Positions 1 through 12,121 of a stretch of 64,000 nucleotides of DNA are shown here, piece by piece. How positions within the stretch are numbered: position 1 is the stretch's first letter; every line of letters starts with the position of its first letter. Both the position numbers and the translations under genes were made by a program. Below the pieces are notes generated by a model. The model searched no databases. It saw only the letters and a list, made by a program, of their open reading frames with translations, and had not been told where the DNA came from. Source of the stretch: Apoda limacodes (Eukaryota; Arthropoda; Insecta; Lepidoptera; Limacodidae); the NCBI GenBank assembly GCA_946406115.1, contig OX291545.1, positions 14,956,001 to 15,020,000 on the forward strand, in the 5' to 3' direction.

Positions 1-101
1 TTGCAAGCGTCCATAGGCTACGGTGACCGCTTACCATCAGGCGGACCGTAGGCTTGTTTGCCACCTTAGTGGTATAAAAAAAAAAAAAAAAAAAAATAAC
101 C
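1..101 (+). mobile_element. LINE 3' tail copy (window edge)
   Basis: Begins mid-element with ttgcaagcgtccataggcta, runs through ccatcaggcggaccgt and ttagtggtata to a 20-plus A tail. Same tail as at 23437-24115, where it follows coding sequence. Confidence 0.8.
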
Positions 102-847
102 TCACTTAAAAGCTAGCTAGCTAGCTTTGTTGGTAATCAAGTTTTTTGGCTCTTTGAAACCTTGAAGTTTTGTGGACTTTCTTCGCCATGGTGATGCTAT
201 AGTGCTATGTTGGTGGTCGTAGTGCTACCAGCGTTACTCCTCGGCTAGGTAATCAGTATTTTGTTACATGTATATTTTGATCGAGACAAAGTTGATCCTA
301 ATAAGAAACATTAACCAAAGCTTTAATAAAATTCTAAAATTGGTGCATTAACTTTTAACTTAAACTTAAAAGTTACATTTCAATACAGTTAACTATAACT
401 CTGACGGTAATTTAGATAATACAATTGTTTTAAATCAATTATTGTTATTTACCAGAATTTTTTTATAGCATTATTAACAAAAATGTTTGAAGCTTATATG
501 CTGTTGTGTTAGCACATTTGTTGTATACCTGTGTCTCAGACGCATACAATATGGTAGTATGAAAAACCATAAAATCTTCTGTTGTCTTAAATGTTGTACA
601 TTTAGTAGTATTACATATATTAGAAAAACACAAAATACTACAATGATTAAAGGGAGAATTATACTACTGAATAGGTCATTGTGTAGAAGAATTGTCATCA
701 AGAAACAAATCTAACAGAGGTTAATGATACTCTTTATATGTTTCAGATGCAAACGGAAATGTGTTTGCCAGTTCCGCGATGACACCAATAAATGGGGCTG
801 TTGAGTTTTGTAATGAACTATTCAACAGTTTAAATGGATGCTGAGGA

Positions 848-907
848 AGAGGAAAATATAGAAATAACTTCCAGACAAGAGGAAAATATAGAAATAACTT
901 CCAGACA
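848..907. repeat. 30-bp tandem duplication
   Basis: Two exact adjacent copies of a 30-bp unit (848-877 and 878-907). Confidence 0.85.
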
Positions 908-1099
908 CCATACATTCTGGATAGCAGTGATAAAAATAATAGAAAATATTACATTTATTATTGATACCAGTAAGGTCTAAAACTGCTTGACAGAGTTTAC
1001 ATTAATAAGTTATAGTTATATAGTTAATTTTTTTTATCTTTTATTTCATAATTATAAGTAACTTTTCTTCTCTCGGCAAAGTACTTAGAAAACTATAGG

Positions 1100-2245
1100 T
1101 ATAGGAGTATCTTTGCAAATAACAGGTGACTAAAGTGTAAAGGAAATGCTTCTCTTGATATTGCATACAAAATATCGATGAAACAAACCCTAGTTAACCT
1201 AACCACGGTTAAAATATAGAATATGGCACTAATTGTGTGACTTAATAAAAATAGTAGAAATAATATTAATCTCAAGACAACATACCAACATTATTGAACC
1301 TTTTTGTATTTATAAAGTGTTGAAGATAATGTCGAGGGAGCCCCGAAAGAAACAAAGAAAATTTGCTTTTCTCAACTTCTACCTATCAGCTAGTGATTTA
1401 TTGTCGAAGAAGGTATCCACACCTAAATAAGAATTAACATAATAAACATGAAAAATATGAAGTATTCATCATACACAGCTTGGTAACTGCCGCTAACAGA
1501 CGAAATCAATAGTTTTGCTGGTGTAAATATCCAAAAATGTTTATACTCCACAACAGAAAATGTTTATATACACCACAAATTGGTACACCTTTTGCCGTTA
1601 TTGGCACAATTTTTGGTGTACGTATCAAAAAATTATTGCTCTTTTGTATTTTTTTTCTATATTACTTTGCTACCTAGGTAAAACACTAAAACATTATCGA
1701 TACATTTTACATCACTATTTGACAGCCAGGCGATCACAGTGTCAAGACGGGGAATGCGGAACTAACACAAAAAAATGAAGTGTCTCATCTGTAGCTTGCT
1801 ACTAATATATATGTGATTATGCGCACAGCATTTTGCGTTAAAACTTGTGACCTAGACCTGCTTACTGGCGCGCCACTGCGCCGCGCTCTACGTACTTTGC
1901 TATGGGACAGATTACAGAACTCGAAGTCTATTTAGAGCACTAAGATGGAATCTTAGGGTTCCAAGTTCAAGTCCTGGCTCGAGGATAATGTTTAAACTGC
2001 ATCATTATCATCAGTCTCTTGGAAGCAGCTTCCAACAGGATGGATCCCTATTTTGCGAGATTGTGTAGACTGTAGGTGTTCATATAAGACGACGTATGTG
2101 AATCTTTGTCACTTTCGCAAAACAAAATAATAATTAAAAAATATTTGTTTAGTATTTAAGTGTTTTATTTTTTTGTTTATTTATTTATACAACTAACATA
2201 GTTTTCTAAGTGTTAACACACTATGGACCATGGTCTTAAATAAAC

Positions 2246-2250
<5 letters not shown>
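1100..2250. other. No gene recognised; repeat-like traces
   Basis: Short open frames only. A degenerate tRNA-like head with box-B-like agttcaagtcc lies near 1955-1985, suggesting an old SINE. Confidence 0.4.

Positions 2251-2277
<27 letters not shown>
2251..2277. repeat. (ATT)n microsatellite
   Basis: Nine uninterrupted trinucleotide units. Confidence 0.9.
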
Positions 2278-2278
<1 letters not shown>

Positions 2279-3589
2279 TCTGAAAATATTTATCTATATT
2301 ACTTTTTAAATGTTAAAAACATAATGCTGTTGGCTGTTACGCCATTCTAATTTTATGAAATGAAAACAACATTTCGAAATGCTAAATAAGACAGGTTATT
2401 TTGCCAAGCAGGAAGTCAAAACAAGCACCTACTACCAAAGATACCTATTCAGTTTTATTAATACAAGGCAAGAGCACTGCTCCATTTAGGGTTCCTTATA
2501 GGAAAAATTTAAGCCTTATAGTTTTACCATATCTGTCCTTCCGTAGTTCAGAGTCTTTATATTTGTCTTATAAATGTATTTGTCCATTTGTTTGTTTCGA
2601 TTCTGATAAAAAAATAACAAAAATTATTCTTGTGTAATAAAAAAAATGTAATAATATAGTGTTAAAATAACAAAAAAAATTAAAAGGTTAAATAACTCTT
2701 CATACTTGAACTTAGCTAATATACTGTATTGTTATTAAATTATTTCTCAATCACCACAAGGGCGATATAGGCTAATTTCTGTAAAACTAACCATGTGCAT
2801 ATGTAAATGTACTAAAGATCACTATACAAGGTCATATACATTACTATAAGATATATATTAGTTATATACTTATTGAAAAATTTATATCATAATAACGCCT
2901 TGAAACTGAAAATCTTTGTAAAGTATTTAACGTTTTTACCGCTTTGTAGTCACCCAAGTCAATGCACTAGATAATAACCAATTCTAATTATTTAACCGAC
3001 TTTCTGTTCAAGCAAATGCAATACTGTTTATACAATGGTCACTTCCAGATTTTTTTAGCTTTGAATACAATAAATAAAAATCACATAATAAGGTAATGCG
3101 CTAGACAAAAGCAAGTTATATAAAATATTTTTTGTTCAATCTTTTAGATGCTATAGTTTTGGCACAACATTTACACAAAAACGGCGTATTTACGCAATCC
3201 AGCTTCTTTTACGCAATTCAGTCTTAATTAGATAGATATACTGGCCTCAAAAATAGATTTGAGGTTCTTAAGTAACCTTTTACTCAGATTTATACCATCA
3301 TTTTTTGAGTTTTTGGCTTTCAAAATAAAAAAAAATGTGTTTACTCTACCTATTACCTAAACATTATGATCTGAAATTAAAAAAAAAACTATAATAATAC
3401 GAATTTATTCATTCTTCTTAAGAAATATGTTTTAAACAAAATCTGTAAACATCTTTTTCAGATATCCGCAATAATTTGTCAATCTACGGAACCCTAACCT
3501 AATGCGTGTGAAACACCAACTTGGCCGGGTTTTTTGTTAGTACTTCATTAAGCAGTATTTGCATAATGAAATTGGCAGTGTTTATACTT

Positions 3590-5250
3590 AATTTGTGGTA
3601 CTTTAAGATATTTTTAAAGGTTACATACCTTTTCATATTATGTAAAAAACAAAACCTATCAGTGAATTTCAAGTTAATTATTTTATTTAAATTGTTGTCC
3701 ATCAAGTGCGTAAGTCAATTAATAAATATCAAATGACAATAAATATAAAATTTAAAAATAAATTGATTAATTACATCCAAGGCGACCCAAGGGTTAAGTA
3801 GCCGCTCGCCTTATATGAGGTGCAGTACAAAAGACTTCAACGTGCGTGTTTTAGAATTATCACAGGTATAAAATACTATGAATTAAGTAATCTGTAATGT
3901 GATACAAAACCATTTAGTAATGTGTAATGATAACATTACATACTTTTAGTTTTATAACCGTAAACTGGGGATACTTTGTGATAAGTTTTGATATTTTTCG
4001 AAGATATATTTTTTGTATCTCAACTTACATCGAAATAAAAGACTGTTATAAAATCTAGATTATTTGGCGTATCCACTCAAATAAAGATTTATCTATATTG
4101 TATATCTTTTAGTATTTATACCCTTCCAAAATCTGTACCAAAAATTTCCTGATGCATGGGGTACTTTGTGACACACCAAAAAATACTCAGTAGTTCTTTG
4201 TAAAACTAACGCTGGCCCAATCTACCTAAAATAAATACTGACATTCTATGTAAAAATATTTTTAATGAAACAAGATAGGTAGTAAGTACACTTTCAAACA
4301 AAAAAAAACATCTAAAAATTACAAATAACGCTATATTTCAAGCACATCGTTATGCCCTCTTTTCGTTACTTTTTTAGGTGCATTCATCTTTTCTTTCAGC
4401 ATTTGTCGTTTGAAATTTGGTCTTTTTTTATGTATCTTTTTTTATCGTGTTTTAAGTGTCTTTCAAAACTGACCATGGCACTGATTAGAATAGTGCCGGG
4501 ATAACATTTACATTTTCCATAAAGCTTTAACTTTATTTACTTCAACTGTACTCACAAACAACAATAATACGGAATATTGTAAGAAAATGTAAAAAGTAGA
4601 GAAACTAACGTTTACAAAAGTAATATTTCAATTTAAATAAACCCACCGTAGTATTAAACAATGAAACGATTATATTACAAAACATTATAAAAATGATAAC
4701 ATTACATATTGCCTAATATGTAATAATTATCATTACAGGTCATTAAATGAGTTAGTGTTACTCAATTTCACAGAATGGTGTCGGTGATACGAGACATTTT
4801 ATGTACTAAATAACATCCCACCCACCATGACCACAATGGAATCTATGAAAGAGTTGATAATATAGATTATATCTTTATTATATATAATTTATTTATTAAT
4901 ATTATTCAACAACATTTGATTTTTAGAAACAAAATTACATCCCATGAAATGGAATAAAAATTATGAATTACCACAAATGCGCGCGTTGATGTCTTTTGTA
5001 CTGCACCTCATATAAAACAGGCGGCTTGCTTAACCCCTAGGTCGCCGTGGATATTTAATTCATTCATTTATTTTAAATTTTATATTTAATGAAATTTGAT
5101 CTTCATTAATTGAATTACGCACTTGATGGGTATCAATTTGATTAATACATATAATTAATTTGAAATAGGTATGGTTCCGATAGGTATGGTTCCTAACAGT
5201 ATGAAACCGTATTTAAATTTCAAAAATAGCTTAAAATACGACAAATTAAT
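3590..5250. mobile_element. Non-autonomous DNA element with ~260-bp terminal inverted repeats
   Basis: Left arm 3590-3851 pairs with right arm 4972-5250 (reverse complement). Best-matching parts are agtacaaaagac, the stretch around gaggtgcagtac and ggcgacc, and ccatcaag/cttgatgg. Outer parts are more diverged. The 1.1-kb interior is AT-rich, has no transposase frame, and holds two tactttgtga motifs. Long arms with no coding fit a large MITE-like or foldback element; superfamily not assigned. Confidence 0.7.
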
Positions 5251-5260
5251 TATAATTATC

Positions 5261-5523
5261 GGCATCGTGGCTCAGTGGGTAATGAACTTACTGCTGAATC
5301 GAGGGACGAGGGTTCGATTCCTGCACAAGACTAACATTTATTACTTGTGTTTGTCTTGAAACTGGTTTTTTTCTATTTAAAATATGTAGGCAGGTACATA
5401 TATGTATTTTTATATATGTATTTGTATTCGTTGTCTGGTATGTCAAACACTAGCTTTGCTTTGTTTGAAACTAGACGGCGCTGTATGTAATGTCCAAAAA
5501 CATATTTATTTATTTAAAAAAAA
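5261..5523 (+). repeat. tRNA-derived SINE
   Basis: Box A-like tggctcagtgg (5268) and box B ggttcgattcc (5311-5321) in a tRNA-like head, then a body (aacatttattacttgtgttt) and the family tail aaactagacggcgctgtatg / taatgtcc followed by A/T-rich sequence. It abuts the right end of the 3590-5250 element. Confidence 0.8.
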
Positions 5524-5686
5524 CTCACTCAAATTTCGAAGTTTATTATGCAAATATATACTATCACGACATTTATTCCCAAAAGGATATCAGAGATATT
5601 ACAAAAGTATATACTCGTAACAGCCACGTTTCAGTGATGGTATTTCTTCCGACAAACGTGATAGGTAGTGAACCAAGCGCTGTACT

Positions 5687-5849
5687 GGGACCTTATTGGG
5701 AACAGATTCGAGCTATTCGGACTCTGGAATTCGAGAGAAAAATGTATGTAAGTACATTCAAGGGTTTCAAGAGGTAAGTCAGACTTCCATACATTTTTGT
5801 CTCGAATTCCAGAGCCCGAATAGCTCGAGACTGTTTCCAATAAGCTCCC
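5687..5849. repeat. Hairpin with 62-bp arms
   Basis: 5687-5748 and 5788-5849 are reverse complements with about 6 mismatches in 62, around a 39-base loop. The arms include gaattcgag/ctcgaattc and tcgagctattcgg. Confidence 0.9.
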
Positions 5850-5879
5850 TGTTCACAAACCAGAGTCGATACAACTTTA

Positions 5880-7660
5880 CAACTAATAAATTATATCAAT
5901 ATTTGTTGCCCCTACTAAGAATCGAACCCGAGACATTCTACTACTGTTCCAGTGGGTTATGCAAATAATGCTAAATAAAATAGTAGGTATACCTATCTAA
6001 AAAGAGTATTGATTTTGCTTTGCGTTGCAAAAATTGAATATCCTGGTAGTCGGCGTCTGTTTTGACTTCCTGTTTGGCGAAATAACCCGTCTCATGAATC
6101 ATTCGCAGAGAAAAAAAGTGGTTTTTCTTAACAATGTTTGACAACGGTGGTGTCAATAAAAGCCCTATGTTTATCGAGACGTTTTTTTTTTAAAAAACCA
6201 TAACTTCACTTTGACCGCTTTCAAATTTTCAAGATGTTTTCTTACGATAGAAAACAAATAATGTGTTTAAATTGTCATTCTATACTTAATATTTAAAGCT
6301 TCCGGTTAGGTTTAAAAAACTGGTTATATTTTGGCAGCTAAATCAATAATACAATATTTTACCAATAATTTTCTCTTGGTTTTTAAAAAAAGGTAGTAAC
6401 CGACACCCTTTTAAATATCTAATTTTATCAAAACCAAACTATTTTCACATAATTCTCAGTGTTATTAATCGTTTCAGAAGACCCACCTACAATAAGATTT
6501 CGACTAAAATCTACTCACTTATCAGAAACACACGAATTTAATTATACATCTATATTCTTGAATAATTAAAGCTTCTAACAAACTTGACGTCATTATGGCA
6601 TCTATTTCGACAACATGCACGACTAGTTTGACAACTGATCCTCCGACTGCGCAATACTGTCTTCATAATAACTTTTGCTTAATTTAATGACGTCTAATTA
6701 CCGACGCGGTAATGAATTAATGTGTGAATGTTACTCGATTAAGAACGACCCTTAACCGGAACCGGACGAGTGCAAGGTCTTAGGCCCGGTGGCCTACGCC
6801 TACTCGGGCCTTTGTTGCTCTGTAATGGCATTTTAGGCACATTTTTTGTGTTATCGATGAAGGTTATTGAAAATGTTTAATTTTGAAAATATTTATTATT
6901 TATTTTTGACAAAATAAGGGAGGACATGAGAACCTCATAACAACCCTTATAATTTAAGTCGAGGAAGACTTTAGGACTATAAAGGTAAACAAATTGAAAA
7001 AGCTTATATTGGTCTCAAAAGACCATTATTTCTCTTAAATGTCACAATTCCAGACATTATAGCAGTAGAAGTTTTAAAATGCTTTCGTGGTAAATTAATA
7101 CCTTAACTTGTACTTCTATGAAAAATTAACAGGCTTTTTATAATTAAGGTGGTTTTGTACATATAATGATATTTTGTGAACTCTACCTGTATCATCAACA
7201 TTAATGAATGTTGAATAATTTCGAATATGAAAAGCTAAACTAGACTAGCCAACTATTAACATATTCGTATTAAAATTCACTTATCTACTTGTTAGAAATA
7301 TCAAACAGGTGTTTTGCATAATAGCGTAAACCAGAACAGCTAGCGAAAACGTCACTAATGATTTCATTTTTGAACACATTAGCGATTACTCAAGTCACGA
7401 TTGCGAACTTTCGAAAGTGAAATGAAACTATGTGACTTATAAAAAGCTATACAACTTATAAGTATCTCTTTAAAATATCATTGTGTTTAGATTTATGTTT
7501 ACATTTGTGTTAAGTTTAGATCCTTGTTATGCAAAAGGTAGGTGCCCTCGCTTACTTTCGCAGCTGATCGGGTCTGAAGTAAGTTTTAAATGAAGGTCAG
7601 CTGTTACAGGAGTCTTTTAAAGCTTTTTAGTTGTATAATTATAATAGGGTTATAAAGGTT
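5880..7660. other. Intergenic, no gene recognised
   Basis: Contains a degenerate minus-strand tRNA-like SINE head near 5920-5960 (aatcgaacccgaga). Otherwise AT-rich with no exon, RNA gene or repeat I can name. A slightly GC-richer patch at 6690-6830 has no coding potential I can support. Confidence 0.4.
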
Positions 7661-7662
7661 TG

Positions 7663-7870
7663 ACTTACTGTATTTTGATGTGAAGAAAGTGTAATCCTGT
7701 TTAAGAAATGTCACTTCACAATGTTAGTGTGAGAGGTCACTCGCGGCTGGTCGCGCATGGTCTCGCGCGTTCGTGTGCGTTCGCTCGACTCGTCGCGCGC
7801 TTACTGAACCACTCCGCGGAGTCGCTACACTCACTACGCGAGGCCCTTCACTTTACTAATACTCTTATAG
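7663..7870 (-). promoter_or_regulatory. Candidate promoter and noncoding first exon of a leftward gene
   Basis: Reading the minus strand: TATAAG at 7869-7864, a CpG-dense stretch from ~7840 to ~7725 that stands out in AT-rich DNA, and a perfect donor ACA|GTAAGTC with the exon ending at 7669. No coding exon follows within the window. One possibility is the 5' exon of a neighbouring gene, for instance a tandem class A chitin synthase; that identity is a guess. Confidence 0.4.
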
Positions 7871-8597
7871 TAAGCTTACAGAAATTCTCAAAATCTGGTT
7901 TCGATATTGACCGTAAAACTACGCTAATTCTTAATTCGTTCAAGTCAAATTGTAAAAAATGCCTTTGATTACGAACGTGACTTAGGTAACATTTGTTTAG
8001 CGGAGAAATTCCTACAAAAGTTTAAGTACGGTTTAGATTCCTTGACAATGTATAGGTACATGTATGGTGATCCTAGAAAGGTTTAACTAAAGGCAAAATA
8101 TTACTTTGATCTCCTTTTCAGAGCTCCATACCTGAAGGGTGCAAACAGAACCCTGTTGCTAGACGTTGTCTATCTGTTTTCTCTACGCCTCTCTGTCTAT
8201 CCAACCTTTGTAGGACTCTTTCCTTTTAACCGTAATAGGTAGAATGCTTAAATATGTGTTATTATGACGAATATCATAGCAAGAAATAGAAAAAACTTAA
8301 GACGAAGAAACTTTGATAGCGCGCTGTAGGACGCTACCGTCAACTTTGCTTGTAGCGGTACAACATGAAGCGCTACGTCTATGTACATCTCCGTCCCCTA
8401 AACAATCTCTGCGCCAAAAATCAGCTCATTTAGTTGCTTTGTAGCGACGTTAAGAAACAACAAATAAACAGACTTTCATAAATATCTATATATTGGTTAG
8501 GATTAGGGCTAGGATAGCATTGAAAAGCTAGTTACTTTATTAGTAGGTAAGTACCTACATATCTTTTCGCGAATAAGAAAATTATTAATTTATACAT

Positions 8598-8690
8598 ATA
8601 TTGTTTTTTATGAGATCACTGAAGGGTCGGCAACGCGCGAGTGATACCCCTGGTGTTGCAAGCCTCCATAGGCTACTAGCCCAGTCATTT
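8598..8690 (+). mobile_element. LINE 3' tail copy, truncated
   Basis: Contains gaagggtcggcaacgcgcga, ggtgttgcaag and ccataggcta, then diverges before the usual A tail. Confidence 0.65.
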
Positions 8691-8897
8691 TAGTTAATAA
8701 AAGGGGTCAACCTCGGAATGAAAGATAATAAGCTGTAAATTGGTATAAACCTTTGTTTTGTCGTTCTAAATGTTGTCTCAAAAGTCACAAGTGCTATCGT
8801 GTCCGCGTCTTAAGATATTGAAGGTCAAAGGTCGTAAAAATCGGTTTTTCGTGAATATCTCGCTTTCTATTGCTTAAATGAGATTTGCACCTATTAT

Positions 8898-8932
8898 AAA
8901 AGTTGTAGAGTATAAAATTCTCTACAACTTTT
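8898..8932. repeat. Short hairpin, 13-bp perfect arms
   Basis: aaaagttgtagag at 8898-8910 pairs with ctctacaactttt at 8920-8932 across a 9-base loop. Confidence 0.8.
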
Positions 8933-8996
8933 GTTTGAACTTTTTTTTCATACGATCAACCGTTTTTGCGGTAGACCGCGAAGAGTGGGTACAGTA

Positions 8997-9016
8997 ATAT
9001 ATATATATATATATAT
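8997..9016. repeat. (TA)n microsatellite
   Basis: Ten uninterrupted TA units. Confidence 0.9.
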
Positions 9017-9259
9017 GGCCACATTTTACCACTTTGGAAGTGTCTCTCGCGCATACTATACAGTTTAGAAAAAAAATTATATTAGGAACCTCAATATCAT
9101 TTTTGAAGACCTATCCATATAAACATGCTGAAAAAAATTTTTTGAGTTTTAGTTCTAAGTATGATGAACCCCCAAAATACATTGTTTTTTTTCTATTTTT
9201 GTGTGAAAATCTTAATCTAGTTCACAGAATACATTTACTTACCAAGTTTCAACAGTGTA

Positions 9260-9370
9260 GTTCTTATAGTTTCGGAAAAAAGTGGCTGTGACATACGGAC
9301 GGACAGACAGACAGACATGACGAATCCATAAGGGTTCCGTTTTTGCCATTTGGCTACGGAACCCTAAAAA
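9260..9370 (-). repeat. 'gggttccgt' family fragment
   Basis: Contains the family's gacggacagacagacagac run and agggttccgttttt ... ctacggaaccct inverted pair. Related to the longer copies at 19429 and 22818. Confidence 0.6.
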
Positions 9371-9639
9371 GGAGGAGATTCTCAATTCGGATGTGTTTTT
9401 TTCTATATATGTTCGGCATAGCTCCGTCATGAAAGGGTATACTTGCTTCCGAGGTGGTTCCATGTTAATGTAGTGAATTTAAAACTTAAACTTTTGATCA
9501 AAAAAAATAATTGGTATTCATTTAGAACTGGTGAAATGTCTTTTATGTTGAAATTTCGTTACTAGTATCCATGTTTTTAGTGTGCAAAAAAAGCATTCGC
9601 CACTCAAAAGTAAAAAATAAAAACAAAAAAATCAACAAC

Positions 9640-9830
9640 AACAAAAAAAGGTAAAAATAATTATAATAATAATTTCCAAAAATCTAATCTGTTAAAACCT
9701 AACAGTTTATAATACACTTCACTTGCATGAAACCAACTTCAAACTGTAATTCAGATCAGATTTTTGGAAATAAGTAATTGAATTTACCATTTATGTGCAT
9801 CTTTTTGAAGCCGGTTATTTCTTTTGTTAT
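9640..9830. repeat. Small foldback element, copy 1
   Basis: ggtaaaaataattat... ccaaaaatctaatctg pairs with cagatcagatttttgg ... aatttacc; the loop holds aacagtttataatacacttc acttgcatg. Further copies at 11440 and 41205. Confidence 0.6.
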
Positions 9831-10299
9831 TTTATCATAATCACAAAATATCTTAAGTTTTCCAAGTTAACGCAAACTTTTTCTGATGTGTTAGTATCTA
9901 AATATACTCTTAACGTTTATCACCTGAAAGTGGACGGGGTAAATGCAATACTTGCATAACATGTACATAATAACCAGTGTATTACTGTTAGTGTTTCGAC
10001 TTGAGCATATAATACGGTCACGCTTGTATGTTCTTCTGTTTTATATAAACAGCACCTCATCAAATCGTAGCATTTAGGTACCTTTATTAACTTGGATACA
10101 AATATCATCAACATACTAACGAAACGTTAGTGTAGGTGTAGGTAGTACATATTCAACTGTTTACTTTTGCTAAGTCTTCTGAATGCTTTAATCTATACAA
10201 GATGCACAAATGCTAATAGGTCATATGTTTAAACTTATGCCTTTATAAGATACGGCTTTTGCTGGCGCCTCCGTCGTCTTAGCCTTGCTGAACGTAGGC

Positions 10300-10930
10300 C
10301 TCCCCCATATGCCTCCACAACGGCTGGTCCTGACCCTCCCGCGCCCGTCGGCTTACTACAGCTCTAAGAATCGTGGCTATTTCCTATTTCTCTGGGAATC
10401 GAAATCGCTTTCAAGTCCAACACCAATGCGTTTCTTTTACACGCGGTATTGTATGCTACATCTGGTGTCTGTCCACCTGGTAGACGTAGGCGTTGCGTCA
10501 CGTGCCACGTAACAGGGGGCATAAACAGTGACAACAATTTTAGCAATTTAATTTATTCCAAAAAAAACTATTAAATAAAATCACAATAAAAAAGAATTAA
10601 GAATTTGTGCGGACACAAATTAATCAAAAAAGGATTTACAATTGTTAATTAATTAAATAAGAAAAGGAAACGAGTACGCGGTAAAAGGGGGCTGGTCAGT
10701 CGTCCTTTCCTTCCTGGACAAAAAGGTACGTATCTGTTGGAGTCTGTCGTCCTGCTTGCGATGTGTCCTAGATAGGATCTTTTATATGGTCGCTACTCGA
10801 GATCCTTTAACATCCAGCGGTTATCGGTTCGACGAGCCATGTGGCCTGCCCATTGCCACTTCACTTAACTACCTATTTGAGCTATGTCGGTAACTGTGGT
10901 TCTCCGGCGAATCTCCTCATTCGGGGGAAA
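10300..10930 (-). mobile_element. RTE-type LINE remnant
   Basis: Minus-strand reading of 10750-10930 gives EEIRRRTTVTDIA, KWQWAGHMARRTDNRWMLKD, typical of the C-terminal part of RTE-clade ORFs, with stops. The GC-richer stretch 10300-10520 just beyond may be its continuation; that part is uncertain. Confidence 0.6.
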
Positions 10931-11439
10931 TTGATGAATTCGGCCTGCACAAAATTCGATTATAATTAACCGTAGGATTCCTACCAACGACAAAGTTAAC
11001 CGGGATAATATTAATTCTATGTTATTCTCCCCCTTCAGCTACCCCTCCTACTAGGTCAATTAATTTCTTCGTTGCGACGTAAAGAAATAGAGTGTCGCTG
11101 TTTCACTTGCGAAAAAACTATTCCCACGGGAACTCGCAATCAGGATGAATGCTTGTTTTAAAAATTTCTTCTGTTGATCCGTAAATCCATTGCGGCTTGA
11201 AGAAATAGTACCCCGCCTATAATACGCGAAAATTTATTCCTGTGTGATACTGCCTCCCAACAATTATCTCTGTGTGCCAAAAACCATAGTTATATGGATT
11301 CTGCATTTGCGACGTAAAGGAATAACAAAAAACAGACTTACGCACCTAGGATAAGGATTTTAAATAATTTAGTAGGTACTTAAGAAGGCCAAAAAGCTGA
11401 ATGTTGTACAGTTTTAAGTTAAGTTGGTGTATATGTACC

Positions 11440-11600
11440 TAACAGTTTATAATACACTTCACTTGTATGACAACAACTGATTGATTTTTGGCATTAAGCA
11501 ATTATTTTTACTTTTTTAGTGCATCTTTTTGAAGCCGGCTGTTTTTTTTTTTCTGTTAAAAGGTTTTTAATTTTTTGCTTTTGAGTGAAGAATTGCTTTT
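11440..11600. repeat. Small foldback element, copy 2
   Basis: Shares aacagtttataatacacttc acttg and tgcatctttttgaagccgg with the copies at 9640 and 41205; one arm is eroded. Confidence 0.5.
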
Positions 11601-11875
11601 TTTCTCGTACACTAATAACATCCATACTTGAAACAAAATTTTATACAATTATCAACATAAAAGGCGTGTTTCGCCATTTCCAAATTAACATCAATTACTT
11701 TTTTCTCTAAAAGTTTGATTTTTAAATCCACTTAATTCACTTATCATATATTGGATTTTGTAAACAATATGTTATAATTACGCGTAAAGTAGTAATGGAA
11801 AAACAAACAGGACAACTAATGAGCTTCATTGCAATTAAATGGTATAAAAACAAAGTAGCAAACAGAAGATTTAAA

Positions 11876-11881
11876 TTTATT
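11876..11881 (-). terminator. CHS2 polyadenylation signal
   Basis: AATAAA on the minus strand 37 bases after the CHS2 stop codon; implies a very short 3' UTR. Confidence 0.6.
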
Positions 11882-11917
11882 TATAGATTATAGTTTTCAC
11901 ATAAAACATTATGGTGG

Positions 11918-12121
11918 CTATGTGTAAGAGTCTCTGAAGCGCACGGTGCTGCGACGCGGGCGCGGCGTCGCTTCGTCATCATCGTCGATAGCTGGCTCGT
12001 ATCCCACATTCATGTAAGCGCCCGAAGTTGAGGGTCGACCCGCACCATCGCCGCCCTGATGACAAACAACATTTTCACTTCTGCAGTCAGCAATCCGTCT
12101 CGAGTGCAATTGGACGTTTTC
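11918..12121 (-). CDS. CHS2: CHS2 last coding exon
   Basis: Ends [34 protein letters not shown] and TAG at 11918. Two in-frame acceptors exist: after 12122 (AAGACAG behind a T-rich tract; 67 residues) and after 12056 (CATCAG; 45 residues). The second starts at [12 protein letters not shown]. Confidence 0.8.
   Translation of the reverse strand, partial: ENVQLHSRRIADCRSENVVCHQGGDGAGRPSTSGAYMNVGYEPAIDDDDEATPRPRRSTVRFRDSYT

Noticed and set aside
2251..2277. CRISPR-like periodicity
   Set aside because: A simple trinucleotide microsatellite in a eukaryotic genome; no spacer-repeat structure anywhere in the window.
5261..5335. Possible tRNA gene
   Set aside because: Has box A/B-like motifs but no clean cloverleaf, and it is followed by a SINE body and tail shared with other copies.
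7708..7968. 86-codon open frame in the GC-rich patch
   Set aside because: Runs opposite to the donor/TATA signals, and its composition (Arg/Ala/Leu/His from CG repeats) looks like noncoding CpG-rich DNA.
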